Assembly: GCA_022432975.1 (NCBI GenBank)
Contig: CM039502.1
Coordinates: 25,194,383 to 25,258,382 of the forward strand
DNA length: 64,000 nt
Source of the DNA: Begonia masoniana
Taxonomy: Eukaryota > Streptophyta > Magnoliopsida > Cucurbitales > Begoniaceae
Direction: 5' to 3'
In this document: positions 11,719-22,640 of the stretch, in pieces
Layout of the letters: every line of letters begins with the position of its first letter
Numbering within the stretch: position 1 is the first letter of the stretch
Made by a program: the position numbers and the translations under genes
Notes under the pieces: generated by a model
Told to the model about the DNA's origin: nothing
What the model saw: the letters and a program-made list of their open reading frames with translations, nothing else
The model's database searches: none

Positions 11719-11730
11719 GCTCTGATACCA
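11719..11730 (-). other. Primer binding site of C, tRNA-iMet type
   Basis: The minus strand reads TGGTATCAGAGC, complementary to the initiator tRNA-Met 3' end, 4 nt from the LTR edge at 11735. Confidence 0.85.
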
Positions 11731-11734
11731 TAAC

Positions 11735-12137
11735 TGTAACGCCCCGAAAACCCACCCGGGTTCCCGGTGCGCACAGGGACTACTCTTGCTCTGATACCAT
11801 AACCGTAACGCCCCGAGTCTCCACGACCCGGTTAAACTTCCAACACTAAAAATATCTTTCACTAAAACTCACACAGCGGAATTTAAAACTACCCTCTCGA
11901 AGCCCCTCTTATGTCGTAACTAGCTGCTTAGACACACTAATTTCCCTTAATTCTAACTACTAAGCACAACGGCATCCTCCAAAAAAAAAATTCGATAGAG
12001 TAACACCTGAAAATGGCGCCCCCAAAAAGCTAAGTACCTACAAACGAATAAATCTCAACCAATCCAGAATATTCCTACTAACTATCCACCATACGAAACC
12101 TCCAAATAGCAGTAATAAGGGAAAGTAAAGCACTATC
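11735..12137 (-). repeat. 5' LTR of C, first piece, with embedded second primer site
   Basis: It matches 7428-7836 closely, including the 69-bp extension (11735-11803) with an exact reverse tRNA-iMet site GCTCTGATACCA at 11788-11799. It is cut by LTR D1 at 12138. Confidence 0.85.
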
Positions 12138-14404
12138 TGTAACGACCCTTACCCGTACCCTAATATTTTTCGTACAAATTTTTCTTTCTTTTTTTTTATA
12201 CGTATAAACTTTAAATCAAATTTTTAAAGCGGAAATAAAACTTTTAAAATTGAAATCGAAATTTAATCGTCCGAAAACTAAATTGAAATTGGTTTAAATA
12301 GCAACTTAAAATGATTTAATTAACATTAAAACAATTAAAATACAACATTATAAAAATCTCTTCCTTTTTTTTTTTTGTCTTTCGCTCAGCGGCCAGAGAA
12401 GGTGGCGATTGCTCGCCATTAGGCGAGCGCCCATCGCCTGGCGATCGCCAAGGCAAATGTGGCGATTGCTCGCCATTCTGTGGCGAGCAATCGCCACGCT
12501 CTCTGGAAATTTTCCAGAGAGCGCCCCTTTTTCTATCCCCTCATTTCCCTTCCTCCATCTATTCCTCACACCCTGTACTTCACACACTCAACGCCAAAAC
12601 ACAATACACTCTTCTTTCTCATTTCTTTTTCACAATATTTTTGCATACATTTCACAAACACTTCCAATTCGAAATTTTACTATAACACGCACACATTGCA
12701 CACGATATAACTGACCCATTCACCGACTCCGAATACATTTAAAATATAACTAAATTTCAAGAAAACGAACCGCATGGTTCCGTTTATAAGTTTAACTTTC
12801 CTCCTGTTTGAAAAATACCAAAACATCATAAATACTATCCAATCCAGACATCCTAAAGGTCGACTATACAATTTCTTTTATCTATCCAAATCCCAAAACA
12901 TTACCTATGTCCCCACGGGTCAAAAATCACGCTCCGACTGCCAGCGCACTCCCACGGGCCTCCTTCCTCAACATGCTCATACATCAGGCGGAGGGACGTC
13001 TTCCTCACCTGTCTCAAGGTCACCTACACCATAGAGTTAAACACGTGAGCTAGAGGCTCAGTAAATCTAAGTGAATGCACGTGAATGCTATGCTATGCAT
13101 GTACAGTTCAAAATCATGCGTCCTACCTTTTCGCTAAGCATTTCATTTACGTCACCGGGGCTTCTCTCTCACTAGATAGGAGTGGCACATCCGGCGATTG
13201 GACAGCCCCTGTATCTAACCGGGGGGAAGACATGCTTCGTCCGACAGCCATGTCTGAACCACCGCCACCAACGTGACCATCATTACATTCATTACCTTTT
13301 CGTTATCATTTTCCTTTTCATGAAAATATGCATAGAAACTCATTTTCATGCCGTTCGAAAACTATGATGCGTGAACAAATATCATGCTATGAATGAAATA
13401 AAAACAAGTAGAAACATACGATAATAAACTAACAATTAACAACTTAACAAAACATAATTCTAACTACCCGTTCTAAACTACCCGAACAGAACACATCTCC
13501 AATTTCCTCGATCGACTCAATTCATACGGTGTAGGCCAAGACGGCCAAACAAGTCACAGAGACTTACATTGCGTCCGTCGTATACCGAGCTTCGTCCACA
13601 AATGCTTGTTCACCTATAACATTTCACAATATATTTATTAAATCGAGTCTAAAATCATCAAACACCAAAATTACTAACTCCTAACTTAAAGAAAGATCTC
13701 CTAAACTCTATTTTAGTTCGTTGAGACATTTCGTCGAGCAATTCGTGCTCGACGATTCAAAAACTCCATTAATGGAGGTTTTTAAGCTCCAACTTATCCA
13801 AATCTCATATAAACCTCAACAAACTGATGAACTAAGCCCCTATAGTCATCAATACGTCTATTAAAGGCATAATTAAACTCAACCTGTCAACCTCAAACAT
13901 CGATTCGCGTTTTTGACCAAAACCCTAACGAACCCTAATCGTTTTAAACCCTAGAAATCGACATCTAACGTTCCAAAAGCTTAAAGTCTTACCTAGAGAG
14001 CGATGACGGAAGAGAAACGTGAAGACTCGCCGGAGTTTGGAGGGACGTCGGTCGGCGTTTGAAGACAATCGCCGTGAGAGGAGAAAAGTCGCGCCAATAA
14101 GGGAGAGAAAGTGGAAGTATCGTGGGTGAGGGGAAAGAAAATGAGATTTTGATTTTTTTATTAAAATTTTAGTTTGACAATTACCAAATCGCCCTTCTAT
14201 TTGATTTCAATTTCTCCTTCCAACTGTCTCGTTATTTAACTAACGATCCGATTTACCAAAATTCTCATATTTCATAACAAATTCCAATTAATTGTTACGG
14301 CTCCGTTAAAACTTTCCGTTCGCGAAACGGACTTAATTTGACAGATTTACAAAATTGCCGTTTATATTAGAATAAAATTAAATCCCGTAAAGCCGGGTGT
14401 TACA
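12138..14404 (-). repeat. LTR D1 (minus orientation) inserted in the right LTR of C
   Basis: It runs from TGTAACGACCC to CGGGTGTTACA. It contains the shared module (arm CCTACACC 13023-13030, hairpin GAGC-N5-GCTC 13047-13059, arm GGTGTAGG 13528-13535) and two perfect hairpins at 12459-12522. It matches D2 (17025-19275) in inverted orientation; both share, for example, a block with 'gtctgaaccaccgcca' at 13249. Flanks CTATC and TTCCA do not match, and about 630 bp of the C LTR is missing across the site, so insertion was accompanied or followed by deletion. No internal element sequence is attached. Confidence 0.8.
12459..12522. other. Two adjacent perfect hairpins in LTR D1
   Basis: Stem 1 is GTGGCGATTGCTCGCCA (12459-12475) and its exact complement (12481-12497) around loop TTCTG. 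Stem 2 is GCTCTCTGGAAA (12498-12509) and its exact complement (12511-12522) around one T. Both are near the 3' end of the LTR in element sense. Confidence 0.9.
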
Positions 14405-14703
14405 TTCCACCCACCTATACACAACCGTCCCTCAACCCTCACAAGGCTCACCACCTACACACGACCGTCCCACAACCCTCATAAGGCTCACCACCTACAC
14501 AGAACCGTCCCACAACCCTCACGAGGCTCACCACCTACACTTAACCGTCCCACAACCCTCACGAGGCTCACCACCTACACTTAACCATCCCACAACCCTC
14601 ACGAGGCTCACCACCTACTCACAACCGTCCCTCAACCCTCACAAGGCTAACCACCTACGTACAACCGTCCCACAACCCTCACAAGAATCACCACCTACAT
14701 ACC
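14405..14703 (-). repeat. 40-bp minisatellite in the C LTR (right copy)
   Basis: About seven units share the same CTCACAAGGCTCACCACC / CAACCGTCCC sequence as 8396-8754. It resumes the C LTR after D1. Confidence 0.85.
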
Positions 14704-14762
14704 ATGACCAACTACCGACGACTTCCCATTGCATACGTATCTACGACCCTTAACCTGCTTAC

Positions 14763-17024
14763 CTCCTCCGGCCCGAGTCTCACTCGGAATTCGCGGAGCA
14801 CATCACCTCCGGCCCGAGTCTCACTCGGAATTCGTGGAGCACCTCATCTCCGGCCCGAGTCCCACTCAGAATTCACGGAGCACCTCACTCCGGCCCGAGT
14901 CCCACTCGAAATTCGCGGAGCACCTCACTCCGGCTCGAGTCCCACTCGGAATTCGCGGAGCACATCACCTCCGGCCCGAGTCCCACTCGGAATTCATAGA
15001 GCACCTCACTTCAGCCCGAGTCTCACTCGGAATTCGCGGAGCACCTCACTCCGGCTTGAGTCCCACTCGGAATTCGTGGAGCACCTCACCTCCGGCCCGA
15101 GTCAGACTCGAAATTCACGGAGCACCTCACTCCGGCCTGAGTCCCACTCGGAATTCGCGGAGCACATCACCTCCGGCCCGAGTCCCACTCGGAATTCGCG
15201 GAGCACATCACCTCCGGCCCGAGTCCCACTCGGAATTCGCGGAGCACCTCACTCCGGCTCGAGTCCCACTCGAATTCGCGGAGCACATCACCTCCGGCCC
15301 GAGTCCCACTCGGAATTCGCGGAGCACCTCACTCCGGCTCGAGTCCCACTCGAATTCGCGGAGCACATCACCTCCGGCCCGAGTCCCACTCGAATTCGCG
15401 GAGCACATCACCTCCGGCCCGAGTCCCACTCGAATTCGCGGAGCACCTCACTCCGGCTCGAGTCCCACTCGAATTCGCGGAGCACATCACCTCCGGCCCG
15501 AGTCCCACTCGAATTCGCGGAGCACATCACCTCCGGCCCGAGTCCCACTCGGAATTCGCGGAGCACATCACCTCCGGCCCGAGTCCCACTCGGAATTCGC
15601 GGAGCACATCACCTCCGGCCCGAGTCCCACTCGGAATTCGCGGAGCACATCACCTCCGGCCCGAGTCCCACTCGGAATTCGCGGAGCACATCACCTCCGG
15701 CCCGAGTCCCACTCGGAATTCGCGGAGCACATCACCTCCGGCCCGAGTCCCACTCGGAATTCGCGGAGCACATCACCTCCGGCCCGAGTCCCACTCGGAA
15801 TTCGCGGAGCACATCACCTCCGGCCCGAGTCCCACTCGGAATTCGCGGAGCACATCACCTCCGGCCCGAGTCCCACTCGGAATTCGCGGAGCACATCACC
15901 TCCGGCCCGAGTCCCACTCGGAATTCGCGGAGCACATCACCTCCGGCCCGAGTCCCACTCGGAATTCGCGGAGCACATCACCTCCGGCCCGAGTCCCACT
16001 CGGAATTCGCGGAGCACATCACCTCCGGCCCGAGTCCCACTCGGAATTCGCGGAGCACATCACCTCCGGCCCGAGTCCCACTCGGAATTCGCGGAGCACA
16101 TCACCTCCGGCCCGAGTCCCACTCGGAATTCGCGGAGCACATCACCTCCGGCCCGAGTCCCACTCGGAATTCGCGGAGCACATCACCTCCGGCCCGAGTC
16201 CCACTCGGAATTCGCGGAGCACATCACCTCCGGCCCGAGTCCCACTCGGAATTCGCGGAGCACATCACCTCCGGCCCGAGTCCCACTCGGAATTCGCGGA
16301 GCACATCACCTCCGGCCCGAGTCCCACTCGAATTCGCGGAGCACATCACCTCCGGCCCGAGTCCCACTCGGAATTCGCGGAGCACATCACCTCCGGCCCG
16401 AGTCCCACTCGGAATTCGCGGAGCACATCACCTCCGGCCCGAGTCCCACTCGGAATTCGCGGAGCACATCACCTCCGGCCCGAGTCCCACTCGGAATTCG
16501 CGGAGCACATCACCTCCGGCCCGAGTCCCACTCGGAATTCGCGGAGCACATCACCTCCGGCCCGAGTCCCACTCGGAATTCGCGGAGCACATCACCTCCG
16601 GCCCGAGTCCCACTCGGAATTCGCGGAGCACATCACCTCCGGCCCGAGTCCCACTCGGAATTCGCGGAGCACATCACCTCCGGCCCGAGTCCCACTCGGA
16701 ATTCGCGGAGCACATCACCTCCGGCCCGAGTCCCACTCGGAATTCGCGGAGCACATCACCTCCGGCCCGAGTCCCACTCGGAATTCGCGGAGCACATCAC
16801 CTCCGGCCCGAGTCCCACTCGGAATTCGCGGAGCACATCACCTCCGGCCCGAGTCCCACTCGGAATTCGCGGAGCACATCACCTCCGGCCCGAGTCCCAC
16901 TCGGAATTCGCGGAGCACATCACCTCCGGCCCGAGTCCCACTCGGAATTCGCGGAGCACATCACCTCCGGCCCGAGTCCCACTCGGAATTCGCGGAGCAC
17001 ATCACCTCCGGCCCGAGTCCCACT
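14763..17024 (-). repeat. Expanded 41-bp satellite array, about 55 units
   Basis: Unit content is GGCCCGAGTCCCACTCGG then AATTCGCGGAGCACATC and ACCTCC, 41 bp in all. Units from about 15520 on are nearly identical (one 40-bp variant near 16330 lacks a G); those before are more varied. Each unit holds an EcoRI site (GAATTC). Because three units make 123 bp, stop-free frames of about 785 aa arise in two plus-strand frames; they are artefacts. The equivalent array in the other LTR of the same element has about ten units. Confidence 0.95.
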
Positions 17025-17144
17025 TTACGAAAAGAAGTGTTATTTGGGTCCTAACGATTAAATTGGAATTTGTGGAGATATACGGGATTTAGCGGGATTT
17101 ACGGAAGAGCAAAACGGCATATTAACGTTTAATAGGAATTAGGC

Positions 17145-17200
<56 letters not shown>

Positions 17201-19275
17201 AAACAAAACAATAGAATGGTTAAAAAAACCATTCTGTCGTTTTTACGTTCGAAGTCGAACCCGACGCCGAGAGAGAGGCGACGAAGGAGAACGGCGACAA
17301 TCGACGAACGCCGGCGTCCAACCTCGACGTTTTTCGGCCAGAAAACGGCGGCGACTCCAGGGTGTGCGGTTTCCGACCATCCTCGCGCACGAACCGAACG
17401 GTATGCCTCCTCTGTGCCCTGTTTTCGTGTTATTGGTGGCCGTGGATCGCTGAGCTGCTAGGGCTCCGATCGCCGGTCGTTTTTGGTGGCTTTCAGTGTC
17501 AAATGGCCGAGCTTAACGCCGGCTATTGTTGATTGGCCGTGTTGAGCTCAATGTGAGCGAAATTCAGTGAGCCCGATTTAGGGCACTCGGGTTTTGCTTA
17601 ATGTAACTTCGATTTTAGGTTAGTTTATGTTAATTGGATGTTAGTAGGATAGATTGGTGAAGAAATTGATGGAATTTGATGAAAAATCAAAAAGGGAGAT
17701 TTTCCGGGTAAAGGGCAGTTTCGGGTTTCTGCCAAATTGACCTAGTTCCGGTCATTTGTTTTAAAATTACTTTTGGCAGATTAAAATAGGTAATTAGAGG
17801 AGTACGTGGCCGCTGGAATCGTTCGATTCGGATAACCGACGCGAAAGTTACGCGCGTTCGAAGTTTTAGGTCGGTTTTTACCGAACCCAAATTAGTGACC
17901 TATTTAGTTAAGTTTTAGTTGGATTAGGCTTGAAATAGTAGTTTGAGAGTAAATTGGCGAATGTAAGTTTGATTTAATGAAGTTTGAATGTTTGTCATAG
18001 GTCGAGCCATAGGTGACGTGTGGCGCCAAACCCAGCGAGCTACAGAAGACAGGTAAGTCTCTCGTGACTTGTTTGGCCGATTGGCCTACACCATATGATT
18101 CTATGTTGGTCAAGGAATTTGGAGAATGTAGGTTGAGTCGGGTAATTAGTTGGGTAGTTAGTTTTAGTTATGTGTTGTATGTTTATATTTATTGTTTGTT
18201 TATGCTTTAATTATGTTTATAGCATTGCACGTTCACGCATCATGTTTCTGAAAAGCACGAAAAAGGAATTTCTATGCATGTTTTCATAAAAAGGGTAAAG
18301 TATAATGAAAAGGTAAAATGTCTGTAATCTGGTTACGGCGTTGGCGGTGGTTCAGACATGGCTGCTTGGGGAGCATGTCTTCACCCCGGTTAGATACGAG
18401 GGGCTATCCAACCGTGGGATGTGTCCGCTCCTATCTAGCGAGAGTGAGGCCACGGTAACATATCTGTATCTGTAATGTAATGAAATGAAATGAATAGCGA
18501 AAAGGTAGGAAGCATGTTTTTACGAACGGCACGCATAGCATGCATTGCATTCACGTAGACTTACTGAGCCTTAAGCTCACGACTTATATCTGTGGTGTAG
18601 GTGACCTCTACACAGGTGAGGATGAGATCCCTCCACCCGAGGCATGATCGGTTGATGAAAGATGGCCCGTGGGAGTGTGCTGGGCAGTCGATGCTTAACC
18701 GACCCGTGGGGATTTACGTATGTATTTTGAGGGTATTGAGATATTCTGGGTGAATGATGGATTGGTTAGATGAAAATTGTATTGTAGAACATAATAGGAT
18801 GTTTGTTTCTAGTTAGCTGATAGTTGATAGGTTTATGTTTTGAGGCTTTGGAAACTTATTTTATAAACTGCTTTTGGAAAACCTTTTATTTGAAACATAC
18901 TGAACTGCTTGGTATTTTCTTTGTAAACAGGAGGATATGTCACACTTTTAAACGGAACCATGCAGTTCGTTTTCATGAAAATGTACTTCATTTTAATCGT
19001 GTTTAGAGTCGGTTTTGGACAGAGTTACAAGAACGTATGAATGCTTTGAAAGTTTATGTAAAATGTATAATTGAAATGGAGATAGAAATGATATTGTGAC
19101 GAAGTGATAAGTTGATAAATTGAGGAATGATAGAAGGTTGAGTGGTTTTATGTAAACGGTTTTTGTATGATAAATGAATTTCTTTAAAGGTTTTCGAGGA
19201 TGTTTTTAATTGATTTAGAGGCTTAAAAAGAAAAATTTCGTACGGGAAATTAGGAATAGTATGAGGGTCGCTACA
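17025..19275 (+). repeat. LTR D2 (plus orientation), 5' end lost
   Basis: It ends GAGGGTCGCTACA and is followed by a tRNA-iMet site, so it is a 5' LTR. It shares blocks with D1 on the opposite strand and a block near 17800-17890 with the C LTR (9480-9600, reverse). The module is present: CAGGTAAGT 18050-18058, CCTACACCA 18085-18093, hairpin GAGC-N5-GCTC 18566-18578, TGGTGTAGG 18593-18601, CAGGTGA 18613-18619. The left edge is an abrupt join to the 41-bp satellite, without TG. Confidence 0.75.
17144..17195. repeat. ATT trinucleotide microsatellite
   Basis: An almost pure ATT run of about 50 bp inside LTR D2. Confidence 0.95.
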
Positions 19276-19279
19276 ATTA

Positions 19280-19291
19280 TGGTATCAGAGC
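19280..19291 (+). other. Primer binding site of D2, tRNA-iMet type
   Basis: TGGTATCAGAGC, 4 nt after the LTR end at 19275. Confidence 0.9.
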
Positions 19292-19442
19292 CCCCGGGTT
19301 TTAAAATCGGTTCTGTAGACTGCTCGACTGCACAGCCACTACGTGGACATCCTTCATCAACTGTAAGTATGTTTATAGTTTTATTTGATTTCAGTTTCTT
19401 AGAGATGTTTGCATTTAACTTTTATAGGAGCTATTTATAGAT

Positions 19443-19655
19443 ATGGTGTGTCGAGGGAATGATCGAGACAACCGAGACGTTACGATAGATCACCTTAAGG
19501 ATTTCGTTGCCCAACAATCCCAACACATTAGCCTACAAGCGCAGCACATAATTAGGCAATCTTGTCAGCTCGAAATATTGGGTTTGTCGCTCCCAGTAAT
19601 CACTGTACGAAGAGGAAGACTCTTAATTGAAAGAAAGAAGTTACACCAAGGGTAA
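19443..19655 (+). pseudogene. Start of D2 gag, truncated
   Basis: The 70-residue frame begins MVCRGNDRDNRD and continues with DHLKDFVAQQSQH. Position and style (Met soon after the primer site, then a Gln-rich helix) match the gag start of the related elements (MVRGQ...TIAQL). It stops after 70 residues and no capsid domain follows. D2 is cut off at about 19930 by the resumed C LTR. Confidence 0.55.
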
Positions 19656-19931
19656 TTGCCCCGAACAAAGACGAGGATAATGCCCAACCCTCAGTTGCTT
19701 CAGGTGCAGTTTTATCCCTACAGTTAAAGGAATGAACTATATAAGAATAGAGGGTAGCCTGACTTAATAAGATTAGCCCGACTTAACCATGAAAAGTTGT
19801 ACACATAGATTGTGTTACCATTAGAGGAATACAGCTTATGACATATAAGATTTGAATAGATAGAAAATGAGCCATAGTCGATGAAATTTGAACCCTTAGA
19901 GTATTAAGCCTCGGAATATGCTTTAGGTTGT
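19656..19931 (+). other. Unrecognised remainder of D2 leader/gag
   Basis: No open frame and no domain recognised. It lies between the broken gag start and the resumed C LTR. Confidence 0.4.
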
Positions 19932-20453
19932 CAAGCAAAACTCGACCAAACATGCTCCATCATTCTGACCACAATTCGTCTGCGCATCAGAGAAGAAACA
20001 GAGAGAAGAACTCACCTCTTTTCGTCCAATTTGTAACACGAATTTGAAGGAGAAGAGTGGGGCTTCAGTTCGCCGGAGCTTGCTCGTCAGAATGGTGGCC
20101 GAAATCGCGGAGTCGCCGGAGAAGAACGTCGGCTCTCTCTCTCGCTGGGGACTCGGGCTGCAAAAACCGAAGGGCTTCTTCGCGAAGCCATTCAGTTTTT
20201 TTTAATATAATTTTAATTTAATTTTCTTCTTTTCTTTTCTTTTTTTTATTTTGTTAACCAAATTACTAAACCGCCCTCACGTGTTTGAACTTTCGTATTT
20301 TTGTTAAGTTCGCATCCTCCTCGACCTAAAATTTTGAAAATTCTCTTCCAAATAAAATCTTAAGTTTTAATAAACTAGCTAACCCGTTAAAATCCCTCAC
20401 GAAAATTCTAACAAGACTTTTAATTTACTCGGTAAAATTTTTGGGTCATTACA
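19932..20453 (-). repeat. 5' LTR of C, last piece
   Basis: It matches 10188-10699 almost base for base and ends GGGTCATTACA before the GAGAA target copy at 20454-20458. The stretch of the LTR corresponding to about 9215-10187 is missing here, lost when D2 and the satellite were joined. Confidence 0.85.
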
Positions 20454-20492
20454 GAGAAAAAATAAAACCTAGATTTATTCATGCGAAGAGTG
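20454..20492 (+). pseudogene. Old element E, part 2 (39 bp between C and B)
   Basis: This short strip begins with the right GAGAA copy of C and ends with the left GAGTG copy of B (20488-20492). Read on from 7427, it continues the protease-end region of element E into 49287. Confidence 0.6.
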
Positions 20493-22640
20493 TGTAACGA
20501 CCCTCGCGGGCCGCCACGATACTTGACATAACTTACATGAACTTGGACATATTGTTGGACGTAAATTTTTTTGACTTTTCCTTAAAACTTTAAAACGGTT
20601 TTTGAACTTTCAAATCCATCAACCTCCCGCCCGATCGGTCGCCTACGAGAGTCTATCGGTCAGCGAGCACTCTGCCACAGCCTCACAATTTCTCAACATG
20701 TGCCGATCAATTGCGCCCGTGGGGCTGATTGATCGGCTAAACGCTGCAAGTTCTAGCAGCGCGCATGCCTTTGCCTTGCGCACAGAGCGCTGCCCCGCGC
20801 GCCGCACAAGCTTGCTCCTCCTTTCCCATTCTTTTCTTCCACATTTTCTTCATTCTCACACCTAATACACTTCATACTTTCCTCAACCTACTTCCAACCA
20901 TTTTGAACCACCCCAAATCATAACATTATTCCATCACTTCCAAGCATCTAAATCATCATATAAATCACCTAACTACCATCAACATGAAAATTTTTTAATC
21001 GAATTAAAAACCCGAAGTACGTAGCGGAAATTATGAAAACAAAACGCAAGGATGTATCTAAAACTGAACATATCCATAGGGACGAAATAGACTCCCAAAC
21101 TTTTCCAGTATTTTCCAAATCTCAAAAACTATCAATACATCCTATTCAAAAAACTACAAAATAAGTACTTCCAACAGTAAAACATCACCCATGGGTCAAA
21201 ATGTCACCTGACTGGTACAACCAACCTCCATGAGCTCGTTCTTCCAGCTGTACATATTCATCAACTTGATGCTCAAAGTCCTCATCCCTACGATCGGTAC
21301 CTACATCACAAAGTTTAACTAATGAGCCTAACGCTCAATAAGAGTATATCAATGCTATAAAATGTTCATGCTATGAATGATCATTTTCAAAACATGTACA
21401 TACTTTACATTTTATTTAGTTCAAGTGACATGGTTGTTAAAGGGGCGTCTTGGAGGATTAGGCTCAGTAAACATGTCATGTGTCCCTCCAGCCCAGGTCA
21501 GCTCCAGGATCTGCAGAGTTTTAACTGCCCCCCGGCCCACCTAGTGGTAATGATACGTAGGGCTTACGGTGGACAATGTCGTATGTCATTCCACGTTTCA
21601 CAACTTAACCGATACATTACATAACATGACATGTTCTTATCTTTCTTACGTAAAACATATGCATAAAACATTTTTCATGATTTCTTGAAAACGTGATGCA
21701 TGAACATACAGTGTACATATAACATAACATAACATGTAGACATATCCTCAAGACATTTCAATAAAACAATGATACTTAACATAAAACATATTCTACTAAC
21801 CTAACTACCCATCACTGTACCCCTTAAAAATATAAAACCTAGTACCTTTGTGATGTAGGCCTTAAGGGCCGAACACATGCAATATAATCTTACCTCAACT
21901 CCTTAGCAATAAACTTGAAAATTTCATCACTTTTCCTTTTTGTTGCAACCACCTAAAATACAATTCCATAACATCAAAATTTGGCAACCAATCCCACATT
22001 CACCAAACAATGCTTGTAAATCCAAATCAACCAAGAATGTCATTCAAATCTAATACAAGAACTCCAATTCAATTTACTTAACATCAAACAAATCAGATTC
22101 AAGCAGCATCAACTAACCACTTTTCAAAAACTCAAACCAAAACAAATAGTTTTTCTCAAAATAATCCTAACATTTTGGCTTAACTTGTAACATCCATAAC
22201 TTAATCAATTATTAACCAAATCAATTGATTGAAAAGTCAAAATCTTCCTTAATGTGTCTAGTTTAGCATCAACCATTTTTGAAAAGAAGATCGGAATCAA
22301 AAAAGAAAATCCAAAAACCGAACTGCCCACTGAAATTTCCAATTTTTGCCCAAAAATTTCAAAAATTCATAACTTTCAATTCTTATCCGATTTCAACAAT
22401 TTAACAGCCAATTTAAACCTTTCGATAACTAATTTATCATAGAACCATCCATTTATATAAAGAGAATCAAAATTAAGGTCATAAATTCAAAAATTTGGAC
22501 TGCCTTGTTTAGCCGATTTAAACCTAGTTTCCAATCAATGCTTCAAACATGCATTTCTATCCATTTACTCCATCATTGATCATTAGATAATCTTAAATCA
22601 AGATGAAACATCAATTTAAAGAAGAAATACACAGCCCAAT
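20493..22640 (-). repeat. 3' LTR of B, truncated
   Basis: It is collinear with 46551 to about 48700, starting TGTAACGACCCTCGCGGG. Module: CCTACATCACAAAG 21300-21313, hairpin GAGC-N5-GCTC 21324-21336, exact complement CTTTGTGATGTAGG 21846-21859. The last 600 bp or so (element 5' side) is missing; similarity fades at about 22630-22640. Confidence 0.8.

Larger units (their letters stand above)
7428..20453 (-). mobile_element. Gypsy (Tekay-type) element C, strongly deleted inside, with nested LTRs
   Basis: It lies on the minus strand. The 3' LTR (7428-10699) is on the left, a roughly 1-kb internal region (10700-11734) is in the middle, and the 5' LTR begins at 11735. The 5' LTR is split by LTR D1, a swollen 41-bp array and the D2 fragment, and ends at 20453. 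Matching GAGAA target copies flank the whole. Internal remnants are a gag zinc knuckle, the start of protease, the integrase zinc finger and the chromodomain tail; RT, RNase H and the integrase core are gone. C landed in the protease of old element E. Confidence 0.8.

Noticed and set aside
8396..17024. CRISPR-like regular repeats
   Set aside because: Units are directly adjacent with no unique spacers, and the context is a plant LTR.
14704..17092. Two overlapping plus-strand frames of about 785 aa, Pro/Ser/Arg-rich
   Set aside because: They are translations of the 41-bp satellite in different frames and repeat every 41 residues; three units equal 123 bp, so the frame stays open by arithmetic. 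No start context, domain or counterpart in the short array.
17216..17461. 81-aa Arg-rich plus-strand frame in LTR D2
   Set aside because: Within an LTR, not conserved as a frame in the related C or D1 LTRs.
12138..19275. D1 and D2 as the two LTRs of one element
   Set aside because: They face opposite directions; LTRs of one element must be direct repeats.
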